Positions 1 through 6,514 are shown, counted from the first letter of the stretch. The stretch: 7,423 bases of DNA from Candidatus Rokuibacteriota bacterium (GCA_016206385.1 JACQRS010000298.1:1-7423), one strand, 5' to 3'. Notes: generated from the sequence alone by a model not told the origin. Translations and numbers: made by a program.

Positions 1-903
1 GCCCAGAAGCAGCACGCCCGCGCTCCGGCAGAGCTCCACGACCTGCCGCGCATGGTAGAGTCCGCCCAGCTTGGCGACCTTGACGACGACCGCGTCGCAG
101 AGCTGCTGGCGAAGCAGCTCGCGGATGACAGGCGCTGACACAGCCGCCTCGTCAAGGGCGACCTTCAGGCGCGTCGCCCGCTTGAGCTTCCTGAGCCCTT
201 CCCAGTCAGCCGCAGGGAGCGGTTGTTCGAAGACGGTGAGTCCCAGCGCCTCGAATCCCTGCGCCGCTTGACAGGCCGCGTCAGCATCATACCCCTGGTT
301 GGCATCAGCCCAGACGGCGCCGCCCGCCGCCGCAGCGACCACGGCTCGGACCACCTCCACGTCGTGGGCTGGCGGGTGACCCCCCACCTTGACCTTGAAG
401 GCCCGGTAACCAGCGGCGCGCGCCTCCCCCACCTGGCTCACGGCCTCCTCGGCAGTGGACGCGGAGACGAGATAGGCGAGGGTGATCTCGGCAGCTCCCC
501 CGGTCCCGAGCAGCGACCTGACCGGCACGCCATCCGCCTTGGCCACGAGATCGTGGCAGGCGAAGTCCAGCGCCGCTTTCACGATCGGCTGGCCGCGATC
601 GAGCCCGGGGGCCAGCTCCTGATCCATGGCGTCGTGGAGCCCTGCCAGATCGCGCGGGTCCCGCCCGAGCGCCACCGGGATCAGATAGCGCTCGAGGCTC
701 GTGAGCGCCGACTCGAGGGTCTCGGCTGACCACCGCCGGCTGGGGCTCGCCTCCCCCCACCCGACGCGTCCATCCTCGGTCTCGACGCGGACGAGCAGGA
801 GCCGCTTGCCCTCCTCCAGCGTGCGCGAGGGGCCGCGCGGAAGCCTCATCACGCGGCGGAGCGGCAGCCTCAGCGGGAAGACATCGATGCGCGAGATCTT
901 CAC
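1..903 (-). CDS. Enolase-superfamily protein, MLE (muconate cycloisomerase / dipeptide epimerase) subgroup; C-terminus cut by window edge
   Basis: The visible part is 301 codons of a family usually about 360-380 residues long, so roughly 60-70 C-terminal residues lie outside the window. Enzymes of this superfamily abstract a proton alpha to a carboxylate using Mg2+. Residues 1-130 form the capping domain and the barrel follows. Visible barrel motifs are KVK (Lys170, Lys172; catalytic lysine), WADANQGY (metal ligand Asp200), FEQPL (metal ligand Glu226), ALDEA (metal ligand Asp251) and VVVKVAKLGG (Lys275 as the opposite general acid/base). A lysine on each side of the active site places it in the MLE subgroup (cycloisomerases, o-succinylbenzoate synthases, dipeptide epimerases and N-acylamino acid racemases) rather than the mandelate racemase or glucarate dehydratase subgroups. 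Substrate cannot be read from sequence; Ala follows the DE pair where Ser is common. I chose the GTG start because it overlaps the upstream receptor stop as GTGA and opens straight into the typical N-terminal strand (KISRIDVFPLRLPL). There is no clear Shine-Dalgarno, which suggests translational coupling. Confidence 0.9.
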   Translation of the reverse strand, partial: MKISRIDVFPLRLPLRRVMRLPRGPSRTLEEGKRLLLVRVETEDGRVGWGEASPSRRWSAETLESALTSLERYLIPVALGRDPRDLAGLHDAMDQELAPGLDRGQPIVKAALDFACHDLVAKADGVPVRSLLGTGGAAEITLAYLVSASTAEEAVSQVGEARAAGYRAFKVKVGGHPPAHDVEVVRAVVAAAAGGAVWADANQGYDADAACQAAQGFEALGLTVFEQPLPAADWEGLRKLKRATRLKVALDEAAVSAPVIRELLRQQLCDAVVVKVAKLGGLYHARQVVELCRSAGVLLLG

Positions 904-1859
904 TTCTTTTTGAGGCCCAGCAACTCGACCAGCTTGGCGTTCTGCTCGAAAGACCTCCCGAGCTCCCGCGCGATCGCCTCGGTCCCCTGGTACTCGATGT
1001 CGATGTCCCCCTTCTTCATCAGCTCAACGAAGGAGGGCTCGGCCAGAGCCTTCTTGAACGCGTCGTGGATGGCCTGGACCACGGGCTTGGGGGTCCCCTT
1101 GGGGACGACCAGGGGGTAGTAGACCCCGAGCGTGACGTCGTAGCCCAACTCCTTGAAAGTCGGGGCGTCGGGAAAGAGCGGGTTCCGCGCCTCCTGAAAG
1201 ACCCCGATGACCCGGATCTTTCCCGCTTTGACGTGGGGCAGGACGGGAGCCGGGTGAGCCATGGCGACGTCGACGTGCCCGCCCAGCAGCGCCGGGATCT
1301 GCTGCGGCCCTTCGAAGGGCACCACCGTCATGTCCACCTTTGCGAGGAGCTTGAGATGCTCCAGGTCCAGATGAAGGATGGTGCCGATCCCGGGCACCCC
1401 CACCTTCACCTTGCCCGGGTTCGCCCGGGCGTGCTCCAGCAGCTCCTTCGCCGTCTTCCAGGGCGCCTCGCTCCGCACGAAGACGACCACCTGGAGCGTG
1501 ACCAGCTTCATCACGGCGAGATAGTCGTCCGGGGTCCGGTATGGCAGCTGGGTCAGGTGAGGCTGGACAGTCAGGACAGCCACCGCCCCGAGACCGATCG
1601 TGTAGCCGTCGGGCTTGGCCTGCACCACCTCCGAGATCCCGATGGTCCCCGCCCCCCCGGGCCGGTTCACGACGACGACGGGCTTGGGCAGGTGCTTCTT
1701 GACCGCCTCCGCCAGCCCGCGCGCCACGATGTCCACGGCGCCGCCAGCCGGAAAGGGCGCGATGAAGGTGATGGGCCTCTCGGGATACTCCGCGGACGCC
1801 CCGGACACAACCGGGGAGGACAAGAACGCGACGACAAGCGCGATGATCCACCGTCCCAT
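900..1859 (-). CDS. Bug/TctC-family periplasmic solute-binding receptor (tripartite tricarboxylate transporter type)
   Basis: This is a 319-residue protein of normal length for the family. It is exported to the periplasm and binds small organic acids for a tripartite tricarboxylate transporter (TctABC-like). Residues 1-23 form a Sec signal peptide with a hydrophobic core (IIALVVAFLSS) and an Ala-Ser-Ala cleavage site before EYPERPI. The family signature APFPAGGAVDIVAR (about 34-47) follows, with Asp43 in the position that contacts the ligand carboxylate in Bug structures. NRPGGAGTIG (65-74) and KPDGYT (82-87) are the other typical motifs. The mature part continues through the usual two-lobed fold to a lysine-rich C-terminus. 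No TctA or TctB membrane gene is visible, so it is an orphan receptor within this window, as is common for Bug genes. It sits between the hydrolase (16-nt gap) and the enolase (4-nt overlap), which suggests it captures a substrate of this pathway. The ligand is unknown. Confidence 0.93.
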   Translation of the reverse strand: MGRWIIALVVAFLSSPVVSGASAEYPERPITFIAPFPAGGAVDIVARGLAEAVKKHLPKPVVVVNRPGGAGTIGISEVVQAKPDGYTIGLGAVAVLTVQPHLTQLPYRTPDDYLAVMKLVTLQVVVFVRSEAPWKTAKELLEHARANPGKVKVGVPGIGTILHLDLEHLKLLAKVDMTVVPFEGPQQIPALLGGHVDVAMAHPAPVLPHVKAGKIRVIGVFQEARNPLFPDAPTFKELGYDVTLGVYYPLVVPKGTPKPVVQAIHDAFKKALAEPSFVELMKKGDIDIEYQGTEAIARELGRSFEQNAKLVELLGLKKK

Positions 1860-1866
1860 GCTGAGT

Positions 1867-1872
1867 CCCTCC
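1867..1872 (-). promoter_or_regulatory. Shine-Dalgarno of the Bug receptor gene
   Basis: Reading the minus strand, GGAGGG lies 7 nt upstream of the ATG at 1859. It is the clearest ribosome-binding site of the minus-strand block, so the receptor probably initiates independently rather than only by coupling. That fits a need for more receptor than enzyme (inference). Confidence 0.7.
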
Positions 1873-1875
1873 GCT

Positions 1876-2697
1876 TCAGACCTCCATCAGGTCCTCGCCG
1901 ACAATCAGCTTGCCTCCAAAGTCCCGGGCCACGACGCGCTGGAGCTCGGCGGGCTCGCTCAGGTGGGTGAGGTGCGAGAGGACGAGCGTCTTGGCCTCAG
2001 CCCGCGCGGCCACCTTTCCCACCTGGTCCGGCAGGGTGTGGTAGCTCGCCAGCCGCGCCACCTGCACCTCCCGGGACGGGTAACCGCCACCAGGGTTCAG
2101 GGGAAGCTTCGTGACGTCGGTACACTCGTGAATCAGAACATCCACGCCGCGACACTGGGCGATGAGATTCTCGCACGGCCGGGTGTCGCCCGAGATTGCC
2201 ACGGATCGCTCCGGGCCATCGAAGCGAAAGCCGAAGGCCGGCTCCACGGGGAAGTGCTCGACCAGGAAGGCGGTGATCCGGAGCTGGGACGATTCATAGA
2301 TGACCCCCGGCGCGATTTCATGGACCTCCACCCTCGGTCCGGGCCGCTGGTCCTGGTGGTGCCGCCTCACCTCGATGTCGTAGTCGTGCAGGCGCAGGAG
2401 ATCGTCCACATACTGCCGGGTGCCGCTGGGGCCCCAGACGTGGAGCGGCGCGTTCTGCCCCATGATCCAGCGCGTCAGGAGGAGGTGGCCGAGGTCGATG
2501 GTGTGATCCGAATGATGGTGGGTGATGAGGACGTGGTGCACGTCCACCGGGGAGACCCCGATCGAGACCAGCTGGCAGGCGACGCCGCTCCCGCAATCCA
2601 CCAGGAAGCGGTCGCCGCGGGCCTCGACGAGCTGGCTCGGGCCGCGCCGCTTCGGGTTGGGCCGCGGAAAGCCGGTTCCCAGGAGCGTTACGCGCAT
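1876..2697 (-). CDS. RNase Z-like metallo-beta-lactamase-fold hydrolase
   Basis: This is a 273-residue, soluble, probably dinuclear-zinc hydrolase. It opens with MRVTLLGTGFP, the first strand of RNase Z/AtsA-like proteins. The metal-binding HxHxDH motif is THHHSDH (His60, His62, Asp64, His65). Further likely ligands are His148 (VEHF), Asp171 (SGDTRP) and His242 (LSHLTH). HECT (190-193) and YHT (219-221) correspond to the HEAT and HST motifs of RNase Z. The RNase Z HFSxRY motif is not kept (LSHLTHLSEP here) and no tRNA-binding arm is evident. I therefore read it as a small-molecule hydrolase (ester, lactone or sulfate ester) rather than the tRNA 3' processing enzyme; this is inference. An open frame continues upstream of the ATG into the reductase gene, but the family N-terminus fixes the start here, 2 nt after the reductase stop. 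Its place in a catabolic operon suggests it hydrolyses a pathway intermediate. Confidence 0.88.
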   Translation of the reverse strand: MRVTLLGTGFPRPNPKRRGPSQLVEARGDRFLVDCGSGVACQLVSIGVSPVDVHHVLITHHHSDHTIDLGHLLLTRWIMGQNAPLHVWGPSGTRQYVDDLLRLHDYDIEVRRHHQDQRPGPRVEVHEIAPGVIYESSQLRITAFLVEHFPVEPAFGFRFDGPERSVAISGDTRPCENLIAQCRGVDVLIHECTDVTKLPLNPGGGYPSREVQVARLASYHTLPDQVGKVAARAEAKTLVLSHLTHLSEPAELQRVVARDFGGKLIVGEDLMEV

Positions 2698-2699
2698 GG

Positions 2700-3407
2700 C
2701 TACCAGAACTTCTCCCACCTGACCGACTTGCGATCGAGGCCTTTTGCCATCAGGACCTGGCGGACCCGGTTGATCATGTCGCCACCACCCGACACGTAGG
2801 CGACGAGGCCCTGGACTGAGCGGACGCTTCGATCCACCACCTCCTCCGGCTCCCCCTTCTCCCCTGCCCACCCCGCGGTGGGCTCTCTCACCACAGGGGT
2901 GTAGGTGAAGCCCGGATAGCGGCGACTCAGCAGCCTGAACTCCTGATCGTAAGCGAGCCAGGAGGGGTCCCGGCACCAGTAGATCAACGCGGAGGGACGG
3001 CCGAAGCCGGTCTGCACGCAGTCCCAGAGGATCGAGCGGATGGGGACGACGCCGATCTCCTCGGCCACGAAGAGCGGCCGGCGAGAGTCGGCGCGATTGA
3101 GAACGAAGCCGCCCGTGGGGCCCTTGAACTCGACCACGTCGCCCGCCTTGAGGCTCTTGAACCATCGCGAGCCGATGCCTCCGGGAGCCACGTCCGCGCA
3201 GAGGGTGATCGCGCGGCGACTGGATGGGGTGGAAGCCAGGGAGTAGGTGCGGACCGTCTTCGGACCAAAGGGAACGGAGACCCACTGGCCAGCGTCAAAC
3301 CCGAACTCCGCGGGATCCTCCATCCTGAGGTCGACCTCGAAGATCTGGGGCGTGAGCTGCCTGACCGCGTCGACTCGGGCCTTGGCCTGAACGACCTTGG
3401 CCGGCAC
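2700..3407 (-). CDS. Ferredoxin-reductase-like FAD/NAD(P)-binding oxidoreductase
   Basis: With the proposed GTG start this is 235 residues, the size of a minimal ferredoxin-NADP reductase-type module. Residues 1-105 form the FAD beta-barrel: RTYSLAS (53-59) is the flavin-binding RxYS motif, GGIGSRWF (77-84) sits at the flavin phosphate region, and GPTGGF (97-102) follows. Residues 112-235 form the nucleotide domain. Its first loop reads AEEIGVVPIRSIL (115-127), where the family normally has GGTGIAPxRS. The CGPP-like segment is SGGGDM (206-211), lacking the cysteine. The protein ends in Trp (EKFW), as do some bacterial FPRs. There is no 2Fe-2S cluster motif (only Cys70, Cys130 and Cys145). An in-frame ATG at 3473 would add 22 low-complexity residues encoded by the upstream hairpin repeat; I prefer GTG3407 because family similarity begins just after it and the added residues look like translated repeat, but the start is uncertain. 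It may supply electrons to the LLM oxidoreductase encoded just upstream (inference). Confidence 0.82.
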   Translation of the reverse strand: MPAKVVQAKARVDAVRQLTPQIFEVDLRMEDPAEFGFDAGQWVSVPFGPKTVRTYSLASTPSSRRAITLCADVAPGGIGSRWFKSLKAGDVVEFKGPTGGFVLNRADSRRPLFVAEEIGVVPIRSILWDCVQTGFGRPSALIYWCRDPSWLAYDQEFRLLSRRYPGFTYTPVVREPTAGWAGEKGEPEEVVDRSVRSVQGLVAYVSGGGDMINRVRQVLMAKGLDRKSVRWEKFW

Positions 3408-3412
3408 GCTTA

Positions 3413-3523
3413 CTACGCTCGGAGGGGGGCTTCGCCCCCCTTCCGAACCTCCCCCGTCGGTTGCGCGGGCCAAGCCCGCGCTCGAACACGAAGCGAGGAG
3501 CCACCCCTGGAACTGCGGGACAT
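3413..3523 (-). other. 36-codon mini-ORF reading through the hairpin repeat (possible coupling ORF)
   Basis: On the minus strand an ATG at 3523 lies 4 nt after the TAG of the LLM gene. It opens 36 codons, rich in Arg, Gly and Ser, that run through both hairpins and end in tandem stops TAG TAA (3415-3410), only 2 nt before the GTG start proposed for the reductase. The peptide resembles nothing I recognise as a functional protein. The layout could let ribosomes terminating at the LLM gene restart, melt the hairpins and restart again on the reductase. It could equally be an accident of a stop-poor repeat, and there is no strong Shine-Dalgarno. Confidence 0.25.
3419..3481. repeat. Tandem GC-rich hairpins, likely a dispersed intergenic repeat unit
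   Basis: Two inverted repeats lie side by side between the LLM and reductase genes. Hairpin 1 (3419-3446) has a perfect 7-bp core, 3424-3430 pairing with 3434-3440 around a TTC loop. It extends outward through an A:T pair and, past one bulged T, a further TCGG/CCGA match. Hairpin 2 (3463-3481) has an 8-bp stem, GCGCGGGC with GCCCGCGC, around CAA. Neither is followed by a T-run on either strand, so they are not classic intrinsic terminators. Paired compact hairpins in a short gap of an otherwise tightly packed operon resemble REP/BIME-type elements. No second copy exists in this window, so the dispersed nature is inference. Likely effects are transcript stabilisation, partial termination, or lower expression of the downstream genes. 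Confidence 0.6.
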
Positions 3524-3527
3524 GCTC

Positions 3528-4448
3528 CTACTTCCCCCTGAGGCGGGGCAGGATCTCGGCGGCCATCACCTCGAGCTGCTCCCGCTCGTCGGCGGGATCG
3601 CAGATGGGGTTGAGCAGGAGGTAGCGGCAGCCGGCTTCGACGAAGCGCTCGATCTGCTCCACGCAGTCCGACGGCGTGCCGATGAAGCCGTATTTGTCCG
3701 CCAGCGGCCCGAAGTCCTGGTTGTAGCGCTTGGAGAGACGCTGGACCCAGGTGGCGCGGGCCTTGTCCCGGTCCTTCCCCACAGTGATGAACACCAGGTG
3801 GGCGCTCTCAAATCCGGTCAGATCGCGGCCGGCGCTCTCGGCCGCCGCACGGATCTTCTCCAGGCTCTGTCGGTAGCGGTCCGGCGTCACCACGTAGGAG
3901 ACCCAGCCACTCCCGAGCCTCGCCGCGCGTCGGAGCGCCGCGTCAGAGCGGCCGCCGATCCAGATGGGCGGGCCGCCGGGCTGGACCGGCTTTGGATCGA
4001 TGCTCACCGCGTCGAACTTGACAAAGCGGCCGGAAAAGGAGGCGGGGGTCTGGGTCCACAGGGCCCGGAGCACTTCGATCCCCTCGTTGACCCGGGTCCC
4101 CCGCTCGCTGTGGGGAATGCCGCAGGCCTCGAACTCTTTGGGGTTCTCGCCTCCCACGCCGACGCCGAAGATCAGGCGCCCCTGAGAGAGGACATCCAGC
4201 GTCGAGGTGATCTTCGCCACCGCTGTGGGGTGGCGGAGGGCGAGGAGATAAACCGCGGTGCCGAGCTTGATACGGCGCGTGACGCCTGTATACGCCGCGA
4301 GTAGGGTGAGAGACTCGTAGAGCGGGTTGTGGAAGCTCACATGGTCGCCGGTCCAGAGCGAGTCGAAGCCGAGAGCCTCCACGCGCTGGGCCAGGGCGAG
4401 CTGCTCCTCCGGCGGATGGAGCGAGAGCTGGGCGCCGAACCCGATCAT
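3528..4448 (-). CDS. LLM-class flavin-dependent oxidoreductase (luciferase-like TIM barrel)
   Basis: This 306-residue protein has the usual length for a bacterial luciferase-like monooxygenase or F420-dependent reductase, a single TIM barrel binding FMN or F420. Supporting segments are the first strand MIGFGAQLSLHPP, helix and strand EQLALAQRVEALGFDSLWTGDH (15-36), the RRIKLGTAVYLLALRHP strand (58-74), GRLIFGVGVGGENPKEFEACG (90-110), the RVNEGIEVLRALW helix (119-131), the PIWIGGRSDAALRRAARLGSGW segment (161-182), and a C-terminal GTPSDCVEQIERFVEAG (257-273). Signatures alone do not separate FMN- from F420-dependence. The frame is open further upstream, but ATG4448 is chosen because it forms a 4-nt ATGA overlap with the aldolase-fusion stop and begins exactly at the family N-terminus; the extra upstream residues would be out-of-frame aldolase sequence. 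If FMN-dependent, the reductase encoded downstream could be its electron donor. The oxidised substrate is unknown. Confidence 0.9.
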   Translation of the reverse strand: MIGFGAQLSLHPPEEQLALAQRVEALGFDSLWTGDHVSFHNPLYESLTLLAAYTGVTRRIKLGTAVYLLALRHPTAVAKITSTLDVLSQGRLIFGVGVGGENPKEFEACGIPHSERGTRVNEGIEVLRALWTQTPASFSGRFVKFDAVSIDPKPVQPGGPPIWIGGRSDAALRRAARLGSGWVSYVVTPDRYRQSLEKIRAAAESAGRDLTGFESAHLVFITVGKDRDKARATWVQRLSKRYNQDFGPLADKYGFIGTPSDCVEQIERFVEAGCRYLLLNPICDPADEREQLEVMAAEILPRLRGK

Positions 4449-6505
4449 CGGGGGAAGGCGTCCTTCAACCCGCCATCCACCGTGATGGTGCAGCCGCTGG
4501 TCTTGGCGGAACGGTCTGAGGCGAGGAAGCACACCACCTCGGCCACATCCTCAGGCAGGACCGACACACCGAGGAGGTTTCGCTTGCGATAGAACTCTTC
4601 GAGCTCGGCCACTGGAATGCCCTGAGCCTCGGCGCGTTCTCGCCTCACCTCGGCAGACCAGAGCTTGGAGTCCTGGAAGACAGCGTCCGGGTTCACGATG
4701 TTCGACCGGATCCCGAAGGGACCGCCTTCCAGGGCCACGATCTTGGCGAGCTGGGCTTCCGCGGCCTTCGAGACCGAGTAGGCGCCGAAGTCCTTGCCCG
4801 GGGACATGACGTTCTTGGTGGCGACGAAGACAAAGGCGCCGCCGAGCCCCTGGGCCTTCAGAACCCGGAGCGCCTCGCGCGCGACGAGGAAGTGGCCGGT
4901 GGCGTTCACGGCGAGGCTCCGCTCCCAATCAGCCGACTCCATCCTGTCGAGCGGCGCCGCGTGGGCCACCCCGGCATTGGAGACCACGATGTCCAGGCCG
5001 CCGTAGGCCAGGATCGTTTCCTCCATCGCCTGGCCGACTGAGGCCTCGCGCGTGACGTCCATCAGAAGGCCGATCGCGCGGCCAGCTCCCTGGACGCCCA
5101 CGATCTCCTCGGCCGTTTTGAGCGCCCCGCCCTCGTCCACGTCTCCGATCACGACGTGGGCCCCCTCCCTCGCGAGCCTCAAGGCCACCGCCCGTCCGAT
5201 CCCACTGGCTCCCCCTGTCACCAGAGCGATGCGCCGGGCCAGCTCCTTCTCGGGCGGCGCCAGGGCCAGCTTGTAGAGCTCCAGCGGCCAGTATTCGACG
5301 TCGAAGGCCTCCTTCGGCGTGAGCGAGACGTAGCGCCCCAGCGCCGAGGCGGCGCCGAGGGCCGACACGGTGTGCTGGTAGAGGTCGGCGACGATCAAAG
5401 CGCTCCGCTTGTCCTTGCCCGTGGTGAACATCCCGAGCCCCGGCAGCAGGATCACGCGGGGGAAGGAGTCCAGGAGCGTCGCGCCCTCAAAGCGGTTGGC
5501 CTCGAAGTAGCTCGTGTAGTCGGCCACGAAGCGCGCCACGGCGTCCTGGAGCCTCGCCTTGAGGTGGTCCGGATCTCCCGGACGCTCAACAGGGACAAAG
5601 CACGGGAGCCGCTTGGTGTAGATGGTGTGATCCGGGGTGGCGGGGCCGATCTGGGAAAGCGTCGCCGCCTCCGCCGAGCCGGCGAACTCCAGCATGTCGG
5701 GGGTGTCGTCGAAGTGGAGGATCACCCGTCGGTCCCGGCCCACGAGCCCGCGGAGGAACGGTGCCACACCGAGCACCGCCTCCCGGCGCGCCTCAGGCGA
5801 GAGCGGCTGAACGCGAGGGCCGCCGAAGCGCCTGTGCCCCCGGCTCCTGGCCGCGATCGCCTCTTCGGCCCTGGTGATCAGGTCGAGGGTGGCGAGGTAG
5901 GCCTCCTTGACGCTCTGGCCCCAGTTGATGGTGCCATGCTTCTCGAGGATGACCGCCTTGGCATCGGGGTGCCCCCTGACCGCCCGGGCCACGTCCTTGG
6001 AGAGGAGGAAGCCCGGCCGGCGGTACGGGATCGCCACCACCTCCCGGCCGTACACCTGGCGCAGCACCTCGGCGCACCGGTCGGTGTTCGTCAAGGAGAC
6101 GATCGCATCAGCATGGGTATGAATCACGGCGTCGAAGGGGAGGAAGCCGTGGAGGAGGGTTTCGATGGACGGCCTGGGCCCCCCGGGCTCCTGGAGCGCG
6201 TGGCTGAGATAGTCAACCATCTCCCGGTCGCCCATCTCCTCCCGCTCGAGGAGCGCCAGAATCTCGTCCATCCTGACGCCCGGGAAGTCCTTCCGCGCGA
6301 TGCTCTTGAGGTCTGAGCCGCTGCCTTTGACCCTGAGAACGCGGAGGTCCCTTCCCCGAAAGTCGCGCTCGGTCACCTTGATCGACGTGTTGCCGCCCCC
6401 CCAGACCACCAGGGAGGTCTCGGCGCCGATGAGCCGCGAGGCATAGACGAGGAGGTCGAGGTCTGAGAGCCCGTTCGCCTCGGCATCCGACCAGCCAGAC
6501 TTCAT
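4445..6505 (-). CDS. Bifunctional class II aldolase / short-chain dehydrogenase (RhaD/YuxG-type fusion)
   Basis: This 686-residue fusion is the normal length for its family, in which a zinc aldolase cleaves a sugar phosphate such as rhamnulose 1-phosphate and an NAD-dependent dehydrogenase oxidises the aldehyde (lactaldehyde). Aldolase domain, about 15-400: phosphate loop WGGGNTS (35-41), zinc ligands in HTHAD (His129, His131) and likely EKHG (His190). SDR domain, about 425-684: glycine motif TGGASGIG (430-437), acidic Asp455 after strand 2 favouring NAD, Asp483, NAG (510-512), Asn534, and YSVSK with catalytic Tyr576 and Lys580. The position 13 residues before Tyr576, normally the catalytic Ser, is Thr563 (VATKN). 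No rhamnose kinase, isomerase or regulator is nearby, so the natural substrate may be another hydroxy-acid or sugar derivative. It is the first gene of the minus-strand block, diverges from the CoA ligase, and overlaps the LLM gene by 4 nt. Its start lacks a good Shine-Dalgarno, but no better start lies close by. Confidence 0.92.
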   Translation of the reverse strand: MKSGWSDAEANGLSDLDLLVYASRLIGAETSLVVWGGGNTSIKVTERDFRGRDLRVLRVKGSGSDLKSIARKDFPGVRMDEILALLEREEMGDREMVDYLSHALQEPGGPRPSIETLLHGFLPFDAVIHTHADAIVSLTNTDRCAEVLRQVYGREVVAIPYRRPGFLLSKDVARAVRGHPDAKAVILEKHGTINWGQSVKEAYLATLDLITRAEEAIAARSRGHRRFGGPRVQPLSPEARREAVLGVAPFLRGLVGRDRRVILHFDDTPDMLEFAGSAEAATLSQIGPATPDHTIYTKRLPCFVPVERPGDPDHLKARLQDAVARFVADYTSYFEANRFEGATLLDSFPRVILLPGLGMFTTGKDKRSALIVADLYQHTVSALGAASALGRYVSLTPKEAFDVEYWPLELYKLALAPPEKELARRIALVTGGASGIGRAVALRLAREGAHVVIGDVDEGGALKTAEEIVGVQGAGRAIGLLMDVTREASVGQAMEETILAYGGLDIVVSNAGVAHAAPLDRMESADWERSLAVNATGHFLVAREALRVLKAQGLGGAFVFVATKNVMSPGKDFGAYSVSKAAEAQLAKIVALEGGPFGIRSNIVNPDAVFQDSKLWSAEVRRERAEAQGIPVAELEEFYRKRNLLGVSVLPEDVAEVVCFLASDRSAKTSGCTITVDGGLKDAFPR

Positions 6506-6514
6506 CGAAATTCA

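Noticed and set aside
305..760. Minus-strand open frame of 151 codons near the left edge
   Set aside because: It is the enolase gene read in the wrong frame. The GTG-started frame from 903 carries all enolase catalytic motifs and stays open to the edge.
1615..2799. Plus-strand open frame of 394 codons
   Set aside because: It lies antisense across the receptor, hydrolase and reductase genes. It is His/Asp/Arg-rich with no recognisable domain, as expected for the complement of GC-rich coding DNA; the minus-strand proteins carry full family motifs.
1876..3285. Long 469-codon version of the metallo-hydrolase, suggesting a reductase-hydrolase fusion
   Set aside because: The N-terminal 196 codons are the reductase gene read in another frame. 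The family N-terminus MRVTLLGTG begins at 2697, right after the reductase stop.
3419..3446. Intrinsic terminator after the LLM gene
   Set aside because: The hairpin is strong, but no T-run follows on either strand, and the downstream genes continue in the same direction with tight spacing.
3528..4532. Longer 334-codon form of the LLM oxidoreductase
   Set aside because: The extra 28 residues come from the 3' end of the aldolase fusion in another frame and resemble no LLM N-terminus. ATG4448 gives the usual ATGA coupling.
5156..6316. Plus-strand open frame of 386 codons
   Set aside because: It is antisense to the aldolase-SDR fusion and composed of Arg/Gly/Val/His-rich sequence without domain motifs. 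It is an antisense shadow.
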